This document shows, piece by piece, positions 11,235 through 20,125 of a stretch of 64,000 nt of DNA. Numbering within the stretch: the stretch's first letter is position 1; each line of letters begins with the position of its first letter. A program made the translations under genes and the position numbers. Source of the DNA: Flavobacterium anhuiense (lineage in GTDB: Bacteria > Bacteroidota > Bacteroidia > Flavobacteriales > Flavobacteriaceae); assembly GCF_900101855.1 (NCBI RefSeq), contig NZ_FMVC01000001.1, positions 310,001-374,000 on the forward strand. Direction: 5' to 3'. Below the pieces are notes generated by a model that saw only the letters and a list, made by a program, of their open reading frames with translations, did not search any database and was not told the DNA's origin.

Positions 11235-12896
11235 ATGAAAAAATACACTTTCCTTTTTTTATCTTTAGTATTCATAATTACGGGTTGTTCTGGCTCAAAA
11301 TCAGTTACAATGAATACTACTTCGAAAACACCTTTCGTTTGGGAAGGAGCAAATGTTTATTTTTTACTTACAGATCGTTTTTACAACGGAGACACTTCAA
11401 ACGACGTAAATTTTAACCGAACCAAAACTCCTGGAAAACTACGCGGATTTGAAGGCGGTGACATCATCGGAATCACTAAAAAAATCGAATCAGGTTATTT
11501 TGAAAAACTAGGAATCAATGCCATTTGGCTTACGCCGATTGTTGAGCAAATCCATGATGGCGTTGATGAAGGAACTGGATTGAGTTATGGCTTTCACGGT
11601 TATTGGGCAAAAGACTGGACAGCTCTAGATCCAAACTTTGGAACAAAAGAAGATTTGGCAAAACTGGTAAAAAAAGCACACGAAAAAGGAATCAGAATAA
11701 TTTTGGATGGCGTGATCAATCATACAGGACCTGTAACTCCAGAAGATCCCGTTTGGCCTTCTGATTGGGTTAGAACTGGTGTGGTATGCGATTACAAATC
11801 TTTCGAAAATACTACGATGTGTACTTTAGTTGAAAATCTTCCGGATGTGAAAACCGAAAGCACTCAAAACGTAGAACTTCCTCCTTTCTTAATCGAAAAA
11901 TGGAAAAAAGAAGGGCGTTATGAAAAAGAAATTGCTTCATTAGATGCATTTTTTAAAAGAACAGGCTATCCAAGAAGTCCAAAATATTACATCATTAAAT
12001 GGCTTACCGATTATATTCTGGAATTCGGAATTGACGGTTACCGCGCCGACACTGTAAAACATACAGAAGAAGGCGTTTGGGCCGATTTCAAAAAGGAATG
12101 CGATTACGCTTTTGAAACTTGGAAAAAACACCATCCTTTACAAGTTCTAGATCAAAACCCATTTTATACGATTGCCGAAGTTTACGGTTACGGAATTAGT
12201 GGCGGACAGGATTATGATTTTGGAGATCGAAAAGTCAATTATTTTCAGAATGGTTTCAATAGTCTAATCAATTTTGAATTTAAATGGAATGCTGCCCAGA
12301 ACGATTATGAAGGTTTATTTTCGAAATATTCCAATGCTTTGAATAATGATCTAAAAGGATATTCTGTCCTAAATTATATGTCTTCACACGACGACGGACA
12401 GCCTTTTGATGGGAATCGAACAAAAAGCATTGAAACTGCCAATAAATTACTGCTTTCTCCAGGAATGTCTCAGGTTTATTACGGAGATGAATCGGCTAGA
12501 TCTTTAGTTATTGAAGGCACTCAGGGCGATGCAACCTTACGTTCAAATATGAATTGGGATGATATTCAGAACAATCCTGAAATTCAGAAAACACTTTTAC
12601 ACTGGCAAAAATTAGGGCAGTTTAGACGAAATCATCCTGCTGTTGGTGCGGGCGTTCATAAACTAATTAATCCATATCCTTATACTTTTTCGAGAACGTT
12701 TACAAAAGGTTCTTTTACAGATAAAGTAGTTATGGGAGTAGATTTACCAAAAGGCAGAAAAGAACTTCCTGTTGGTGATATTTTCCCAAACGGAACAAAA
12801 CTAAAAGACACTTACTCGAATCAAGAAGTTGAAGTAATTGATGGAAAAGTGCTTATAGATAATGATTTTGATATTGTTTTACTCGAACTGATCTAA
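11235..12896 (+). CDS. GH13 alpha-amylase lipoprotein (SusG-like)
   Basis: Starting at the ATG at 11235 gives 553 residues with a lipoprotein signal (TFLFLSLVFIITGC, Cys about 18); an upstream in-frame ATG lies in repeat DNA and would spoil the signal. The catalytic barrel has nucleophile Asp272 (YRADTVKHTEE), acid Glu315 (TIAEVYGYG) and Asp386 (SSHDDGQ), with the first conserved region GVINHTGPV. It would cut starch to oligosaccharides in the envelope. After the Cys the sequence is SGSKSV, without the acidic surface-export signal common in Flavobacteria, so it may face the periplasm. It is separated from the previous GH13 gene by repeats. Confidence 0.9.
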   Translation: MKKYTFLFLSLVFIITGCSGSKSVTMNTTSKTPFVWEGANVYFLLTDRFYNGDTSNDVNFNRTKTPGKLRGFEGGDIIGITKKIESGYFEKLGINAIWLTPIVEQIHDGVDEGTGLSYGFHGYWAKDWTALDPNFGTKEDLAKLVKKAHEKGIRIILDGVINHTGPVTPEDPVWPSDWVRTGVVCDYKSFENTTMCTLVENLPDVKTESTQNVELPPFLIEKWKKEGRYEKEIASLDAFFKRTGYPRSPKYYIIKWLTDYILEFGIDGYRADTVKHTEEGVWADFKKECDYAFETWKKHHPLQVLDQNPFYTIAEVYGYGISGGQDYDFGDRKVNYFQNGFNSLINFEFKWNAAQNDYEGLFSKYSNALNNDLKGYSVLNYMSSHDDGQPFDGNRTKSIETANKLLLSPGMSQVYYGDESARSLVIEGTQGDATLRSNMNWDDIQNNPEIQKTLLHWQKLGQFRRNHPAVGAGVHKLINPYPYTFSRTFTKGSFTDKVVMGVDLPKGRKELPVGDIFPNGTKLKDTYSNQEVEVIDGKVLIDNDFDIVLLELI

Positions 12897-12900
12897 AGGT

Positions 12901-12996
12901 TTAACCGCAAAGGTCGCAAGGGAAAATCGCAAGGTTCGCAAAGATTATAAAAAACTTTGCGAACCTTGCGTAAAACTTTGCGACCTTTGCGGTTAA
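12901..12996. repeat. Perfect nested inverted repeat of the TTAACCGCAAAG family
   Basis: Outer arms TTAACCGCAAAGGTCGCAA (12901-12919) and its exact complement (12978-12996) enclose inner arms CGCAAGGTTCGCAAAG and CTTTGCGAACCTTGCG. It fills the gap between the amylase and GDPD genes. Relatives are at 46710-46841, 57746-57858 and near 58124 and 58460. Confidence 0.88.
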
Positions 12997-13011
12997 GAAA
13001 AAAACTGTAGA

Positions 13012-13689
13012 ATGCTAAAAATAGCTCACAGAGGCGCCAAAGCCTACGAACCTGAGAATACTTTACAAGCTTTTCAAAAAGCATTAGACCTAAATTCAGA
13101 CGGAATTGAACTCGATGTTCATTTGAGTTCAGATGGATATTTAATTGTAATTCACGACGAAACCATTGATAGAACCACTAACGGAAAAGGTTTAGTCAAT
13201 GATTTTACTTTAGCAGAATTAAAATCATTTTTGATTGATGGAAAATATCAGATTCCAACTTTAAACGAGGTTTTCGACTTAGTAAATAAAAAATGTTTCA
13301 TCAATATCGAATTAAAAGGTTTAGAAACTGCTCCTAAAGTTGTCAGCTTAATAGAGGAATATATTTCAGAAAAGGACTGGAAATACGAGCATTTTATTAT
13401 TTCAAGTTTTGATTGGAACATGCTAGAAGAAACATCAAAACTAAATCCGAATATCTCAATTGGTGTTTTAACAGAAGAAAACATAGATACTGCTTTGGCT
13501 TTCGCCGAAAAAATAAAAGCAAAAGCAATACATCCAGATTTCCAGTTATTGAATGCTGAAAATGTTCAACAAATGCAGGAAAAAGGTTTTTTAGTTTTAC
13601 CTTGGACAGTAAACTCAGAAGAAGACATTCAAAAAGTAAAAACTTATCAAGTAAACGGAATTATCTCTGATAATCCAGACAAAATATAA
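13012..13689 (+). CDS. Glycerophosphodiester phosphodiesterase (GDPD)
   Basis: A 225-residue protein without a signal peptide. The GDPD signature is near the start: IAHRGAKAYEPENTLQAF (His5, Arg6, Glu13 region), then DGIELDVHLSSDG and VIHDETIDRTTNGKG, which carry the metal-binding Glu/Asp and catalytic His. The C-terminal VLPWTVNSEED and GIISDNPD also match. It hydrolyses glycerophosphodiesters to glycerol-3-phosphate and an alcohol, probably in the cytoplasm. It stands alone between two intergenic palindromes, so no operon partner is implied. Confidence 0.92.
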   Translation: MLKIAHRGAKAYEPENTLQAFQKALDLNSDGIELDVHLSSDGYLIVIHDETIDRTTNGKGLVNDFTLAELKSFLIDGKYQIPTLNEVFDLVNKKCFINIELKGLETAPKVVSLIEEYISEKDWKYEHFIISSFDWNMLEETSKLNPNISIGVLTEENIDTALAFAEKIKAKAIHPDFQLLNAENVQQMQEKGFLVLPWTVNSEEDIQKVKTYQVNGIISDNPDKI

Positions 13690-13719
13690 GTTTAAAATAG
13701 CACAAATTAAAATTTTTTT

Positions 13720-13795
13720 TTGCCACAAATTGCACAAATTTTCACAAATTAATTATTGCATTTAAATTTGTGAAAATTTGTGCAATTTGTGGTTA
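13720..13795. repeat. Inverted repeat of the CCACAAATTGCACAAATT family
   Basis: Arms of about 29 bases (13722-13750 and 13765-13793; CCACAAATTGCACAAATT and complement) form a long AT-rich hairpin between GDPD and the flavoprotein gene. A related pair of arms flanks 30848-30997. Confidence 0.85.
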
Positions 13796-13859
13796 AAGAA
13801 AAAATCTAGCTAAAAAAATTAGTGCCAATTCGTGTAATTCGAGGCAACCAAAAAATAAT

Positions 13860-15095
13860 ATGATCAAAAATTTCGACATAATCATCGTTGGCGGGGGCGC
13901 TGCCGGTTTTTTTACCGCAATTAATATTGCAGAGAAAAATCCGAAACTTAAAATTGCTATTTTAGAAAGAGGAAAAGAAGTTCTTTCTAAAGTTCGTGTT
14001 TCTGGGGGCGGACGATGCAACGTTACGCACGCTTGTTTTGAACCAAACGAATTAGTAAAATTTTATCCTCGCGGAGAAAAAGAACTTCGCGGGCCTTTTC
14101 ATCAATTTTGTTCCGGCGATACAATCGAATGGTTTGAAAAACATGGCGTAGAATTGAAAATCGAAGAAGACGGCAGAATGTTTCCTGTTTCCAATTCTTC
14201 TCAGACTATTATAGATTGTTTCTTAAAAGCAACCGAAAAACTAGGTATAAAAGTTTTGACAGGTCAAAGCGTTCAATCGATTTTCAAAAAAGAAAATCAT
14301 TGGAAAATTGATACACAAACTGACAATTATGCTGCTGAAAAATTAGTAATGGCAACAGGAAGCAATCCTAAAATCTGGGAAATGCTTCAGGAACATGGTC
14401 ATGCCATTGTAAGTCCTGTTCCTTCCCTATTTACTTTTAATATCAAAGATTCACGAATTAAAGAATTACCGGGAGTTGCAGCACAAGTTTCGGTAAAAGT
14501 AAAAGATACCAAATTAGAATCGACAGGACCTTTATTAATTACGCATTGGGGAATGAGCGGTCCAGCAATCCTGAAACTCTCAGCTTGGGGCGCACGTATT
14601 CTGCATGACAAAAATTATCAGTTTACGATTTTTGTGAATTGGCTAAATGATGTCGATTTTGAAGATGCTGAAAAAATCCTAAAAGATTTAAAACAGGAAC
14701 ATGCCAAAAAAGCTGTTTCTAAAAAATCACCTTTTGACTTTCCGAATCGTTTATGGGAAAGTTTGGTTTTGGCTTCGGGAATTGATTCTGACTCGAGCGA
14801 TAGCGAACAGGCGAAGCAAACGAAATGGGCAGATTTATCTAAAAATCAATTGCAGAATTTGGCTTCACAACTCACAAAAGCCGAATTTAAAGTCAACGGA
14901 AAAAGCACTTTCAAGGAAGAATTTGTAACCGCAGGTGGAATCGATTTAAAAGAAATCAATTTCAAAACCATGGAAAGCAAAATTCATGAAAACCTTTATT
15001 TTGCTGGGGAAATTGTCAATATCGATGCTATTACCGGCGGATTTAATTTTCAAAATGCCTGGACGAGCGGGTTTATTTTGGCTCAAAATATTTAA
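13860..15095 (+). CDS. HI0933-family FAD-dependent flavoprotein (BaiN/RdsA-like)
   Basis: A 411-residue protein with a dinucleotide-binding motif (IIVGGGAAGFFTAIN, about 7-21), the family motif KVRVSGGGRCNVTH (about 44-57), and C-terminal VTAGGIDLKEI, FAGEIVNIDAITGGFNFQNAW for FAD binding. These place it in the HI0933/YhiN group of flavoproteins; the substrate is unknown for most members. The stop codon precedes the next ATG by four bases, so it is probably co-transcribed with the HAD phosphatase and the Crp-like gene. The same 13.8-17.0 kb run is all plus strand. Confidence 0.88.
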   Translation: MIKNFDIIIVGGGAAGFFTAINIAEKNPKLKIAILERGKEVLSKVRVSGGGRCNVTHACFEPNELVKFYPRGEKELRGPFHQFCSGDTIEWFEKHGVELKIEEDGRMFPVSNSSQTIIDCFLKATEKLGIKVLTGQSVQSIFKKENHWKIDTQTDNYAAEKLVMATGSNPKIWEMLQEHGHAIVSPVPSLFTFNIKDSRIKELPGVAAQVSVKVKDTKLESTGPLLITHWGMSGPAILKLSAWGARILHDKNYQFTIFVNWLNDVDFEDAEKILKDLKQEHAKKAVSKKSPFDFPNRLWESLVLASGIDSDSSDSEQAKQTKWADLSKNQLQNLASQLTKAEFKVNGKSTFKEEFVTAGGIDLKEINFKTMESKIHENLYFAGEIVNIDAITGGFNFQNAWTSGFILAQNI

Positions 15096-15099
15096 TAGA

Positions 15100-15747
15100 A
15101 TGAAATTTAAAGGAATTATTTTTGATTTAGACGGAACTTTAGTCAATTCATTACATGACATTTCAGATGCTATGAATAAAGTGCTTACCGCTCTAAATTA
15201 TCCTACACATAGTTACGACACTTATCAATATTTTATCGGAAGCGGTTTACGAAATCTGGTAAGCAAAGCTCTGCCCACTGCAAACAGCTCTGATGATGAA
15301 ATTGAAAGTTGTTTTGAATGTATGATTGATGAATATACTAAAATCTGTACACTCAAAACAAAACCGTATGATGGAATTGTAGAACTGCTTGAAAAACTGA
15401 CTTCACAGAACATTAAAATGGCTGTTTTCTCTAATAAAGCCGATGAGTTAACTAAAAAAATTGCTCATGAATTATTTCCTGAACAATTTGACACAGCTGT
15501 TGGTTTAAGCACAGAAGAACTTAAAAAACCAAATCCGTTTGAAGCGATTGAGATCAGCAAAAAATGGAATTTAAAACCAGAAGAAATACTTTTTGTTGGC
15601 GATTCTGATATTGATATGAAAACCGCAGTAAACGCTAATATGTTTCCTGTTGGTGTTACCTGGGGTTACAGAACCGAAGAAGAATTGAAAGCCAGCGGTG
15701 CAAAAACGGTTATTAATACTGCTTCGGAACTGATTGCTATTTTATAA
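15100..15747 (+). CDS. HAD-family phosphatase, phosphoglycolate phosphatase-like
   Basis: A start at 15100, four bases after the previous stop, gives 215 residues beginning MKFKGIIFDLDGTLVNS, the HAD nucleophile motif. Motif II is AVFSNKAD, the Lys is in LKKPNPF and motif III is FVGDSDIDMKTA. The helical cap and length match Gph-type phosphatases, which clear 2-phosphoglycolate; other small phosphates are possible. An upstream in-frame start would run through the end of the flavoprotein gene and is unlikely. It is followed 4 bases later by the Crp-like gene. Confidence 0.88.
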   Translation: MKFKGIIFDLDGTLVNSLHDISDAMNKVLTALNYPTHSYDTYQYFIGSGLRNLVSKALPTANSSDDEIESCFECMIDEYTKICTLKTKPYDGIVELLEKLTSQNIKMAVFSNKADELTKKIAHELFPEQFDTAVGLSTEELKKPNPFEAIEISKKWNLKPEEILFVGDSDIDMKTAVNANMFPVGVTWGYRTEEELKASGAKTVINTASELIAIL

Positions 15748-15751
15748 AATC

Positions 15752-16324
15752 ATGAATCCTTCTTTAAAAAAACAAATACTATCAATTGCTTCGTTTTCTG
15801 AAAAAGAAATCGAAACGATAGATTCGTGTTTTGAGTATGAAAAATTCAATGCTAAAGAATACCTTTCGTTAATGGGAAAAATCAGCAACAAGATTTTCTT
15901 TATTATTGAAGGATTGGCGCGAGTTTATTATCTTAAGGATGGAAAAGAAATCACTACATATTTAAGCTGTGACGACGGCTTTATTGCTTCGTATTCCAGT
16001 TTTATAAATCAATCTGTTTCTTTTGAGAATATTCAATGCATTGAAGACTGCAAAGTGCTTTCGATCACTTTTGAAAAAATGCAGTTTTTGTATAACGAAA
16101 TTCCAAATTGGGAACGTGTCGGAAGAATTCTTGCTGAACAAAATTACCTTTGTATGGCAGACAGAGTTTTAAAACTTCAAATGATTCCTGCCAAAGAAAA
16201 ATACCAGACTTTTTTAGCTTCGGCTCCAGCCAAAATAATCCAGCGAACACCTTTAATTTATATCGCCTCTTTTCTGGGAATAACTCCCGAATCGCTGAGC
16301 AGAATCCGTCAGGATATTTCTTAA
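15752..16324 (+). CDS. Crp/Fnr-family cyclic-nucleotide-binding-type regulator
   Basis: The ATG at 15752 gives 190 residues. The N-terminal two thirds form a cNMP-binding-like beta barrel (NKIFFIIEGLARVYYLKDGKEITTYL, with the EGLAR turn), and the C-terminus ends with a winged-helix recognition segment (TPLIYIASFLGITPESLSRIR). This is the short Bacteroidota type of Crp/Fnr protein. The glycine-rich phosphate-binding loop for cAMP is not obvious, so the ligand is unknown. It is tightly coupled to the upstream HAD gene; targets cannot be told from sequence. Confidence 0.87.
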   Translation: MNPSLKKQILSIASFSEKEIETIDSCFEYEKFNAKEYLSLMGKISNKIFFIIEGLARVYYLKDGKEITTYLSCDDGFIASYSSFINQSVSFENIQCIEDCKVLSITFEKMQFLYNEIPNWERVGRILAEQNYLCMADRVLKLQMIPAKEKYQTFLASAPAKIIQRTPLIYIASFLGITPESLSRIRQDIS

Positions 16325-16385
16325 CATTTATCAAGTGAGTTGAAAAACGGAATTCAAATCTTTGTCAAAATAAAAATTGATAAAG

Positions 16386-17063
16386 ATGAAGAATATTGCC
16401 AAAGACGTTTACCAAATTCCCTTATTTCCAAGAAATGCCATTAATTGTTATGTAATCGAAGATGTTTTAATTGATGCTGGAATTCGCAGTTCTGCATATA
16501 CCATTTTAAAAGCCTTAAAAGACAAATCAATAACAAAACATGCACTAACTCATGCCCACGCCGACCATCAGGGAAGCAGTAAAACAATCTGCGAAACTTT
16601 GAATATTCCTCTTTTATGCAGTGAATCTGAAAAAGAGTTTGCTGAAAGCGGTAATGTATTTACAGAATACCCAAATCCGAATCATATTTTTTCAAAATTT
16701 CAGAAAAACTTCTGGGCAGGTAAAGGAACTCCTGTTTCTGAAACTTTAAAAGAAGGTGATCAAATTGGCGGATTTACAGTTATTGAAACTCCTGGACATT
16801 CCAGCGGTCATATCTCATTTTTTAGGGAGAAAGACAGCGTTTTGATTGTTGGCGATGCCATGACCAATATGAATCTGCTCACTACAAAAGTTGGATTGCA
16901 CGAACCTCCACATCTATTTACCGCTGATAAGGAAACCAATAGAAAATCAATATTAAAACTTGCATCTTTAAAACCCAAAATATTGTGTTTTGGCCATGGT
17001 CCTATTTTGTTTAATAACGGTGAACTTGAAAAATTCATCCAAAAAAGCAACATTGCTTATTAA
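16386..17063 (+). CDS. Metallo-beta-lactamase-fold hydrolase
   Basis: The ATG at 16386 gives 225 residues; an in-frame TTG at 16377 is less likely. The di-zinc motif is clear: ALTHAHADHQGSS (HxHxDH, about residues 52-64), a third histidine in ETPGHSSGHISFF, the bridging Asp in LIVGDAM and the last His in CFGHGPI. It has no signal peptide. The family includes glyoxalase II-like and other thioesterases or lactonases, and the exact substrate cannot be assigned. A hydrolase beside a Crp-like regulator is common in Bacteroidota and may reflect co-regulation. Confidence 0.87.
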   Translation: MKNIAKDVYQIPLFPRNAINCYVIEDVLIDAGIRSSAYTILKALKDKSITKHALTHAHADHQGSSKTICETLNIPLLCSESEKEFAESGNVFTEYPNPNHIFSKFQKNFWAGKGTPVSETLKEGDQIGGFTVIETPGHSSGHISFFREKDSVLIVGDAMTNMNLLTTKVGLHEPPHLFTADKETNRKSILKLASLKPKILCFGHGPILFNNGELEKFIQKSNIAY

Positions 17064-17136
17064 CAAGAATTTACAGATTCTGTAAGTTTTCATTAAGACT
17101 ATTCTAATAATTTTACTCTCAACTAATTAATCCTAT

Positions 17137-17868
17137 ATGAGAGTAAAATTACTTACCACAATTTCTTTTTTCACCTATCAACTCACTTTTTCTCAATCCG
17201 AAAAACTATTAACTGGGAAAGTTCTTTCACAAAACATTCCGCTTAATAAAGTAGAAGTAATTAATAAAACAGCTCAAACCAGTACAAGAACAAATGAACT
17301 TGGTGAATTTTCGATTTTGGTTCGTCCAAAAGACAGTTTGTTGTTTTTCTCTAAAGATTACTTTTTTAAAAGACTTAAAATTTCTCAGGAAAATATAGAT
17401 CAAAACGATATTGTTGTGAATATGATTCTGAAACCTGAAGAATTGGATGAAGTTCTTATTACAAATATTAAATTCCCTCATGTAAGTTCAACTCCGCAAG
17501 TTTCAGATTCGATTGCATCAATAAAAGCTTCCAGTAATTTAAGTAAATATACTGGCGTTTACGATGGCACCATTACAAACGGAATGAATTTTATCGCAAT
17601 GGGAGAAGGACTTATTAGATTATTCAAAAAGGAAAAAGAAAAACCTAAAAAGAAAACTCCTGAATTGGATTTCAAAACATTCGTAGAATCAACTTGCCCT
17701 TTAGATTTCTTTACAAAAGACTTAAAATTAAATTCCGATCAAAAAGCTCTTTTTCTAGAATTCTGCACAGCCGATCCGCAATCGGAAATTATTCTAAAAA
17801 AGAAAAATTTACTGTATACGATGGATTTTTTGTTTGCCAAAAATGAAGAATTTAAGAAACTGAAGTAG
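17137..17868 (+). CDS. Exported protein with a carboxypeptidase-regulatory-like domain
   Basis: A 243-residue protein with a signal peptide (LLTTISFFTYQLTFSQ, cut near residue 20). Residues about 25-95 form the CarboxypepD_reg-like beta-sandwich common in Bacteroidota (LTGKVLSQNIPLNKVEVINK, ELGEFSILVRPKDSLLFFS). The rest is Lys/Glu-rich and predicted helical, with no enzymatic motif. Proteins like this are widespread in Flavobacteria; function is unknown, envelope location is inferred. It stands alone, convergent with the tspO gene. Confidence 0.8.
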   Translation: MRVKLLTTISFFTYQLTFSQSEKLLTGKVLSQNIPLNKVEVINKTAQTSTRTNELGEFSILVRPKDSLLFFSKDYFFKRLKISQENIDQNDIVVNMILKPEELDEVLITNIKFPHVSSTPQVSDSIASIKASSNLSKYTGVYDGTITNGMNFIAMGEGLIRLFKKEKEKPKKKTPELDFKTFVESTCPLDFFTKDLKLNSDQKALFLEFCTADPQSEIILKKKNLLYTMDFLFAKNEEFKKLK

Positions 17869-17909
17869 CCTAACTTGAAACAAAGAAAACCTGAAACTTG
17901 AAACAAAAC

Positions 17910-18386
17910 TTATTTATTCAACCACCAAATACTGGCATTTAAAACTGTTGCAAACCCAACCCAAGCTAAATATGGAATCAATAAATAACCAGCAATTTTA
18001 TTGATTTTGATGAATTTCAAATACGTTTCGTAAATCATCAGCCATAAAAGCACAATTTCGATTAAAGCTAACATAGGGTTCTTTAATCCGAAGAATAAAT
18101 AGGACCAAATTGAGTTTAAAATCAATTGAATAATGAAGAAAAGCAGAGCTTTTTTAACTTCCTCGGTATTTTCTTTTATTCTATCCCAAACCAACGCTGC
18201 TCCAACAGCCATTAAAATATAAAGTATTGTCCAAACCGGCATAAAAATCCAATTCGGCGGATTAAAAACTGGTTTTTCTAGCATGACATACCAAGTTTCA
18301 ATACTAGGTCTTGTTACTAAACTGGCAGAATATCCTACTGCTAAACAAATTACTAAAGCTATAGCGATTTTTACAAACTTATTCAT
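17910..18386 (-). CDS. TspO/MBR family membrane protein
   Basis: Starting at the ATG at 18384-18386 gives 158 residues; an in-frame upstream Met seven codons earlier is less likely. Five hydrophobic segments are visible with TspO hallmarks: SLVTRPSIETWYVMLEKPVFNPPNWIF, split as the early loop with WY and KPxFxPPxW, then VWTILYILMAVGAALVW. The family binds porphyrins and other hydrophobic ligands in membranes. It is convergent with the upstream plus-strand gene and followed on its 5' side by a palindromic repeat. Physiological role here is unknown. Confidence 0.9.
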   Translation of the reverse strand: MNKFVKIAIALVICLAVGYSASLVTRPSIETWYVMLEKPVFNPPNWIFMPVWTILYILMAVGAALVWDRIKENTEEVKKALLFFIIQLILNSIWSYLFFGLKNPMLALIEIVLLWLMIYETYLKFIKINKIAGYLLIPYLAWVGFATVLNASIWWLNK

Positions 18387-18480
18387 GACATCAAATTTTG
18401 AATTCAAAAATAGGCAAAAGAAAATTTAAACCATATAAGTTATAATAAGTTCATTTGAAGGATTTAATTCTGTGTTAGGC

Positions 18481-18537
18481 TGAGCGGAGTCGAAGCCCTT
18501 TCCAATTCATAAGCCTTAGACTCCGCTCGGGATGACA
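18481..18537. repeat. Second intergenic GACTCCGCTC palindromic element
   Basis: TGAGCGGAGTCGAAG (18481-18495) faces CTTAGACTCCGCTC (18515-18528), followed by GGGATGACA. It matches the element at 9021-9078 in arms and TGACA end, with a different loop. Confidence 0.82.
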
Positions 18538-18613
18538 ATCATGTCAAAGTTCATTTTTAGTAAACCATGCTTATAATTTCTTAAATAACTTACATGTTGA
18601 AAAATGAAAAAGT

Positions 18614-18621
18614 TATCTTTG
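18614..18621 (+). promoter_or_regulatory. Bacteroidota -7 promoter box of mvaD
   Basis: TATCTTTG matches TAnnTTTG exactly and ends 17 bases before the mvaD ATG, giving a short leader. A well-spaced -33 TTG is not clear. Confidence 0.6.
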
Positions 18622-18638
18622 CCAAAATTTTATAATTC

Positions 18639-19745
18639 ATGTTAACAGCAGCCGATTTTATTCCAAATAAATATACTTCAACAATCGAAAACGGGAACTT
18701 TGAATGGAGCGCTCCAAGCAACATTGCCTTAGTAAAATACTGGGGAAAAAAAGAGAACCAGATTCCTGCAAATCCTTCGGTAAGTTTTACGCTTAACAAC
18801 TGTAAAACAATTACGAAATTGGCTTTTTCTAAAAAAGACGCTTCGACTCCGCTCAGCAGAGCAAATGGTTTTTCTTTTGATTTGCTTTTTGAGGGAAAAC
18901 CAAAAGAAGATTTCAAACCTAAGATTCAGAAGTTTTTGGAAAGAGTTGAGGTTTATCTGCCATTTTTAAAGGATTATCATTTTACGATTGATACTCAGAA
19001 TACATTTCCGCACAGTTCAGGAATTGCTTCTTCAGCTTCTGGAATGGCTGCACTAGCAATGAATTTTATGAATCTGGAAAAATTACTGAATCCAGAAATG
19101 ACTGATGATTACTTCTATCAAAAAGCTTCATTTTTGGCTCGTTTAGGTTCTGGAAGTGCCTGCCGAAGCGTAAAAGGGAATGTGGTCGTTTGGGGAAATC
19201 AGGCTAATATTGAAGGCAGCACAGACTTGTTTGGAGTAGAATTTCCATACACAATTCATGAAAATTTCAAGAATTATCAAGATACTATTTTATTGGTTGA
19301 CAAAGGCGAAAAACAAGTTTCGAGTACGGTGGGACACGATTTAATGCACAATCATCCGTATGCAGAAAGACGTTTTGCTCAAGCACATGAAAACCTGGAT
19401 AAATTAATCGCCATTTTTGAAAGCGGAAATTTAGACGAATTCATTAAAGTTGTAGAAAGTGAAGCACTGACTTTACATGCTATGATGATGACTTCAATGC
19501 CTTATTTTATTTTGATGAAACCAAACACGCTTCACATCATAAATGCGATTTGGAAATTTAGAAATGAAACCCAAATTCCAGTATGTTTTACGCTTGATGC
19601 TGGTGCAAATGTGCATGTATTATATCCTGAAAACGTTAGCGAAAAAGTACTTCAATTTATTCAGGACGAATTAGTTGTATTTTGTCAGAATAGTCAATAC
19701 ATTTGCGACAAAATTGGAAACGGTGCATTATTAATTAACAACTGA
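18639..19745 (+). CDS. mvaD: Diphosphomevalonate decarboxylase
   Basis: A 368-residue GHMP-family protein. The opening substrate motif is WSAPSNIALVKYWGKK (about 23-38), the ATP loop is FPHSSGIASSASGMAALA (about 126-143), and GSGSACRSVKG gives the catalytic Arg region. It converts mevalonate-5-diphosphate to isopentenyl diphosphate with ATP, so isoprenoids here come from the mevalonate route. Residues about 67-75 (KDASTPLSR) are encoded by a copy of the GACTCCGCTC repeat inserted in frame in a loop. The last codons (LINN, stop) lie in a perfect palindrome at 19730-19760. Confidence 0.93.
   Translation: MLTAADFIPNKYTSTIENGNFEWSAPSNIALVKYWGKKENQIPANPSVSFTLNNCKTITKLAFSKKDASTPLSRANGFSFDLLFEGKPKEDFKPKIQKFLERVEVYLPFLKDYHFTIDTQNTFPHSSGIASSASGMAALAMNFMNLEKLLNPEMTDDYFYQKASFLARLGSGSACRSVKGNVVVWGNQANIEGSTDLFGVEFPYTIHENFKNYQDTILLVDKGEKQVSSTVGHDLMHNHPYAERRFAQAHENLDKLIAIFESGNLDEFIKVVESEALTLHAMMMTSMPYFILMKPNTLHIINAIWKFRNETQIPVCFTLDAGANVHVLYPENVSEKVLQFIQDELVVFCQNSQYICDKIGNGALLINN
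18841..18856 (+). repeat. In-frame GACTCCGCTC half-element inside mvaD
   Basis: CTTCGACTCCGCTCAG is identical to the core in hemW (28981) and in the cyclase gene (30445). Here it is read as (A)STPLS without breaking the frame. Confidence 0.85.
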
Positions 19746-19760
19746 TAGTTGTTAATTAAT
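19730..19760. repeat. Perfect palindrome at the mvaD end, left flank of four-helix gene
   Basis: ATTAATTAACAACT, spacer GAT, AGTTGTTAATTAAT: 14-base perfect arms. The mvaD stop codon lies within it, and the four-helix-bundle ATG follows 15 bases later. A similar palindrome is on the other side at 20122-20143. Confidence 0.85.
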
Positions 19761-19774
19761 AATTGATTAAATTT

Positions 19775-20125
19775 ATGGAGAAAAAAAACGTTATTAAAGA
19801 AAAATCTTTTGCTTTTGCAATTGAAGTGGTTAATCTTTATAAAGTTTTGGCTGAAAATAAAGAGTTTGTTTTATCTAAACAAATGTTGCGATCAGGAACA
19901 TCAATTGGAGCAAATATTAGGGAAGCTGAACATGCTCAAAGCAGAGCTGATTTCATTCATAAATTATCAATTTCATTAAAAGAAGCAAACGAAACGGAAT
20001 ATTGGCTAGATTTGCTACATGAAACGAAATTTCTGTCTGAGATGGATTTTCAAAATATTAAACCTAAAATAACAGAGTTATTACGATTGTTAACAAGCAT
20101 TGTAAAAACTTCAAAAAGTATATAA
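19775..20125 (+). CDS. Four-helix-bundle protein of the S23/Avd-like family
   Basis: The ATG at 19775 gives 116 residues, the usual size. The family pattern is plain: SFAFAIEVVNLYKVL, SKQMLRSGTSIGANIREAE (about 43-61), then SLKEANETEYWLDLL, and helical heptads to the end. Relatives were first seen as proteins coded in 23S rRNA intervening sequences and resemble the Avd accessory protein of diversity-generating retroelements. Function is not established. The gene separates mvaD from the GHMP kinase, which would be operon neighbours without it, and sits between two AATTA-rich palindromes, suggesting insertion as a cassette. Confidence 0.85.
   Translation: MEKKNVIKEKSFAFAIEVVNLYKVLAENKEFVLSKQMLRSGTSIGANIREAEHAQSRADFIHKLSISLKEANETEYWLDLLHETKFLSEMDFQNIKPKITELLRLLTSIVKTSKSI

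Noticed and set aside
13860..15095. Bile-acid reductase
   Set aside because: The flavoprotein family is shared with BaiN, but nothing else in context supports bile-acid metabolism.
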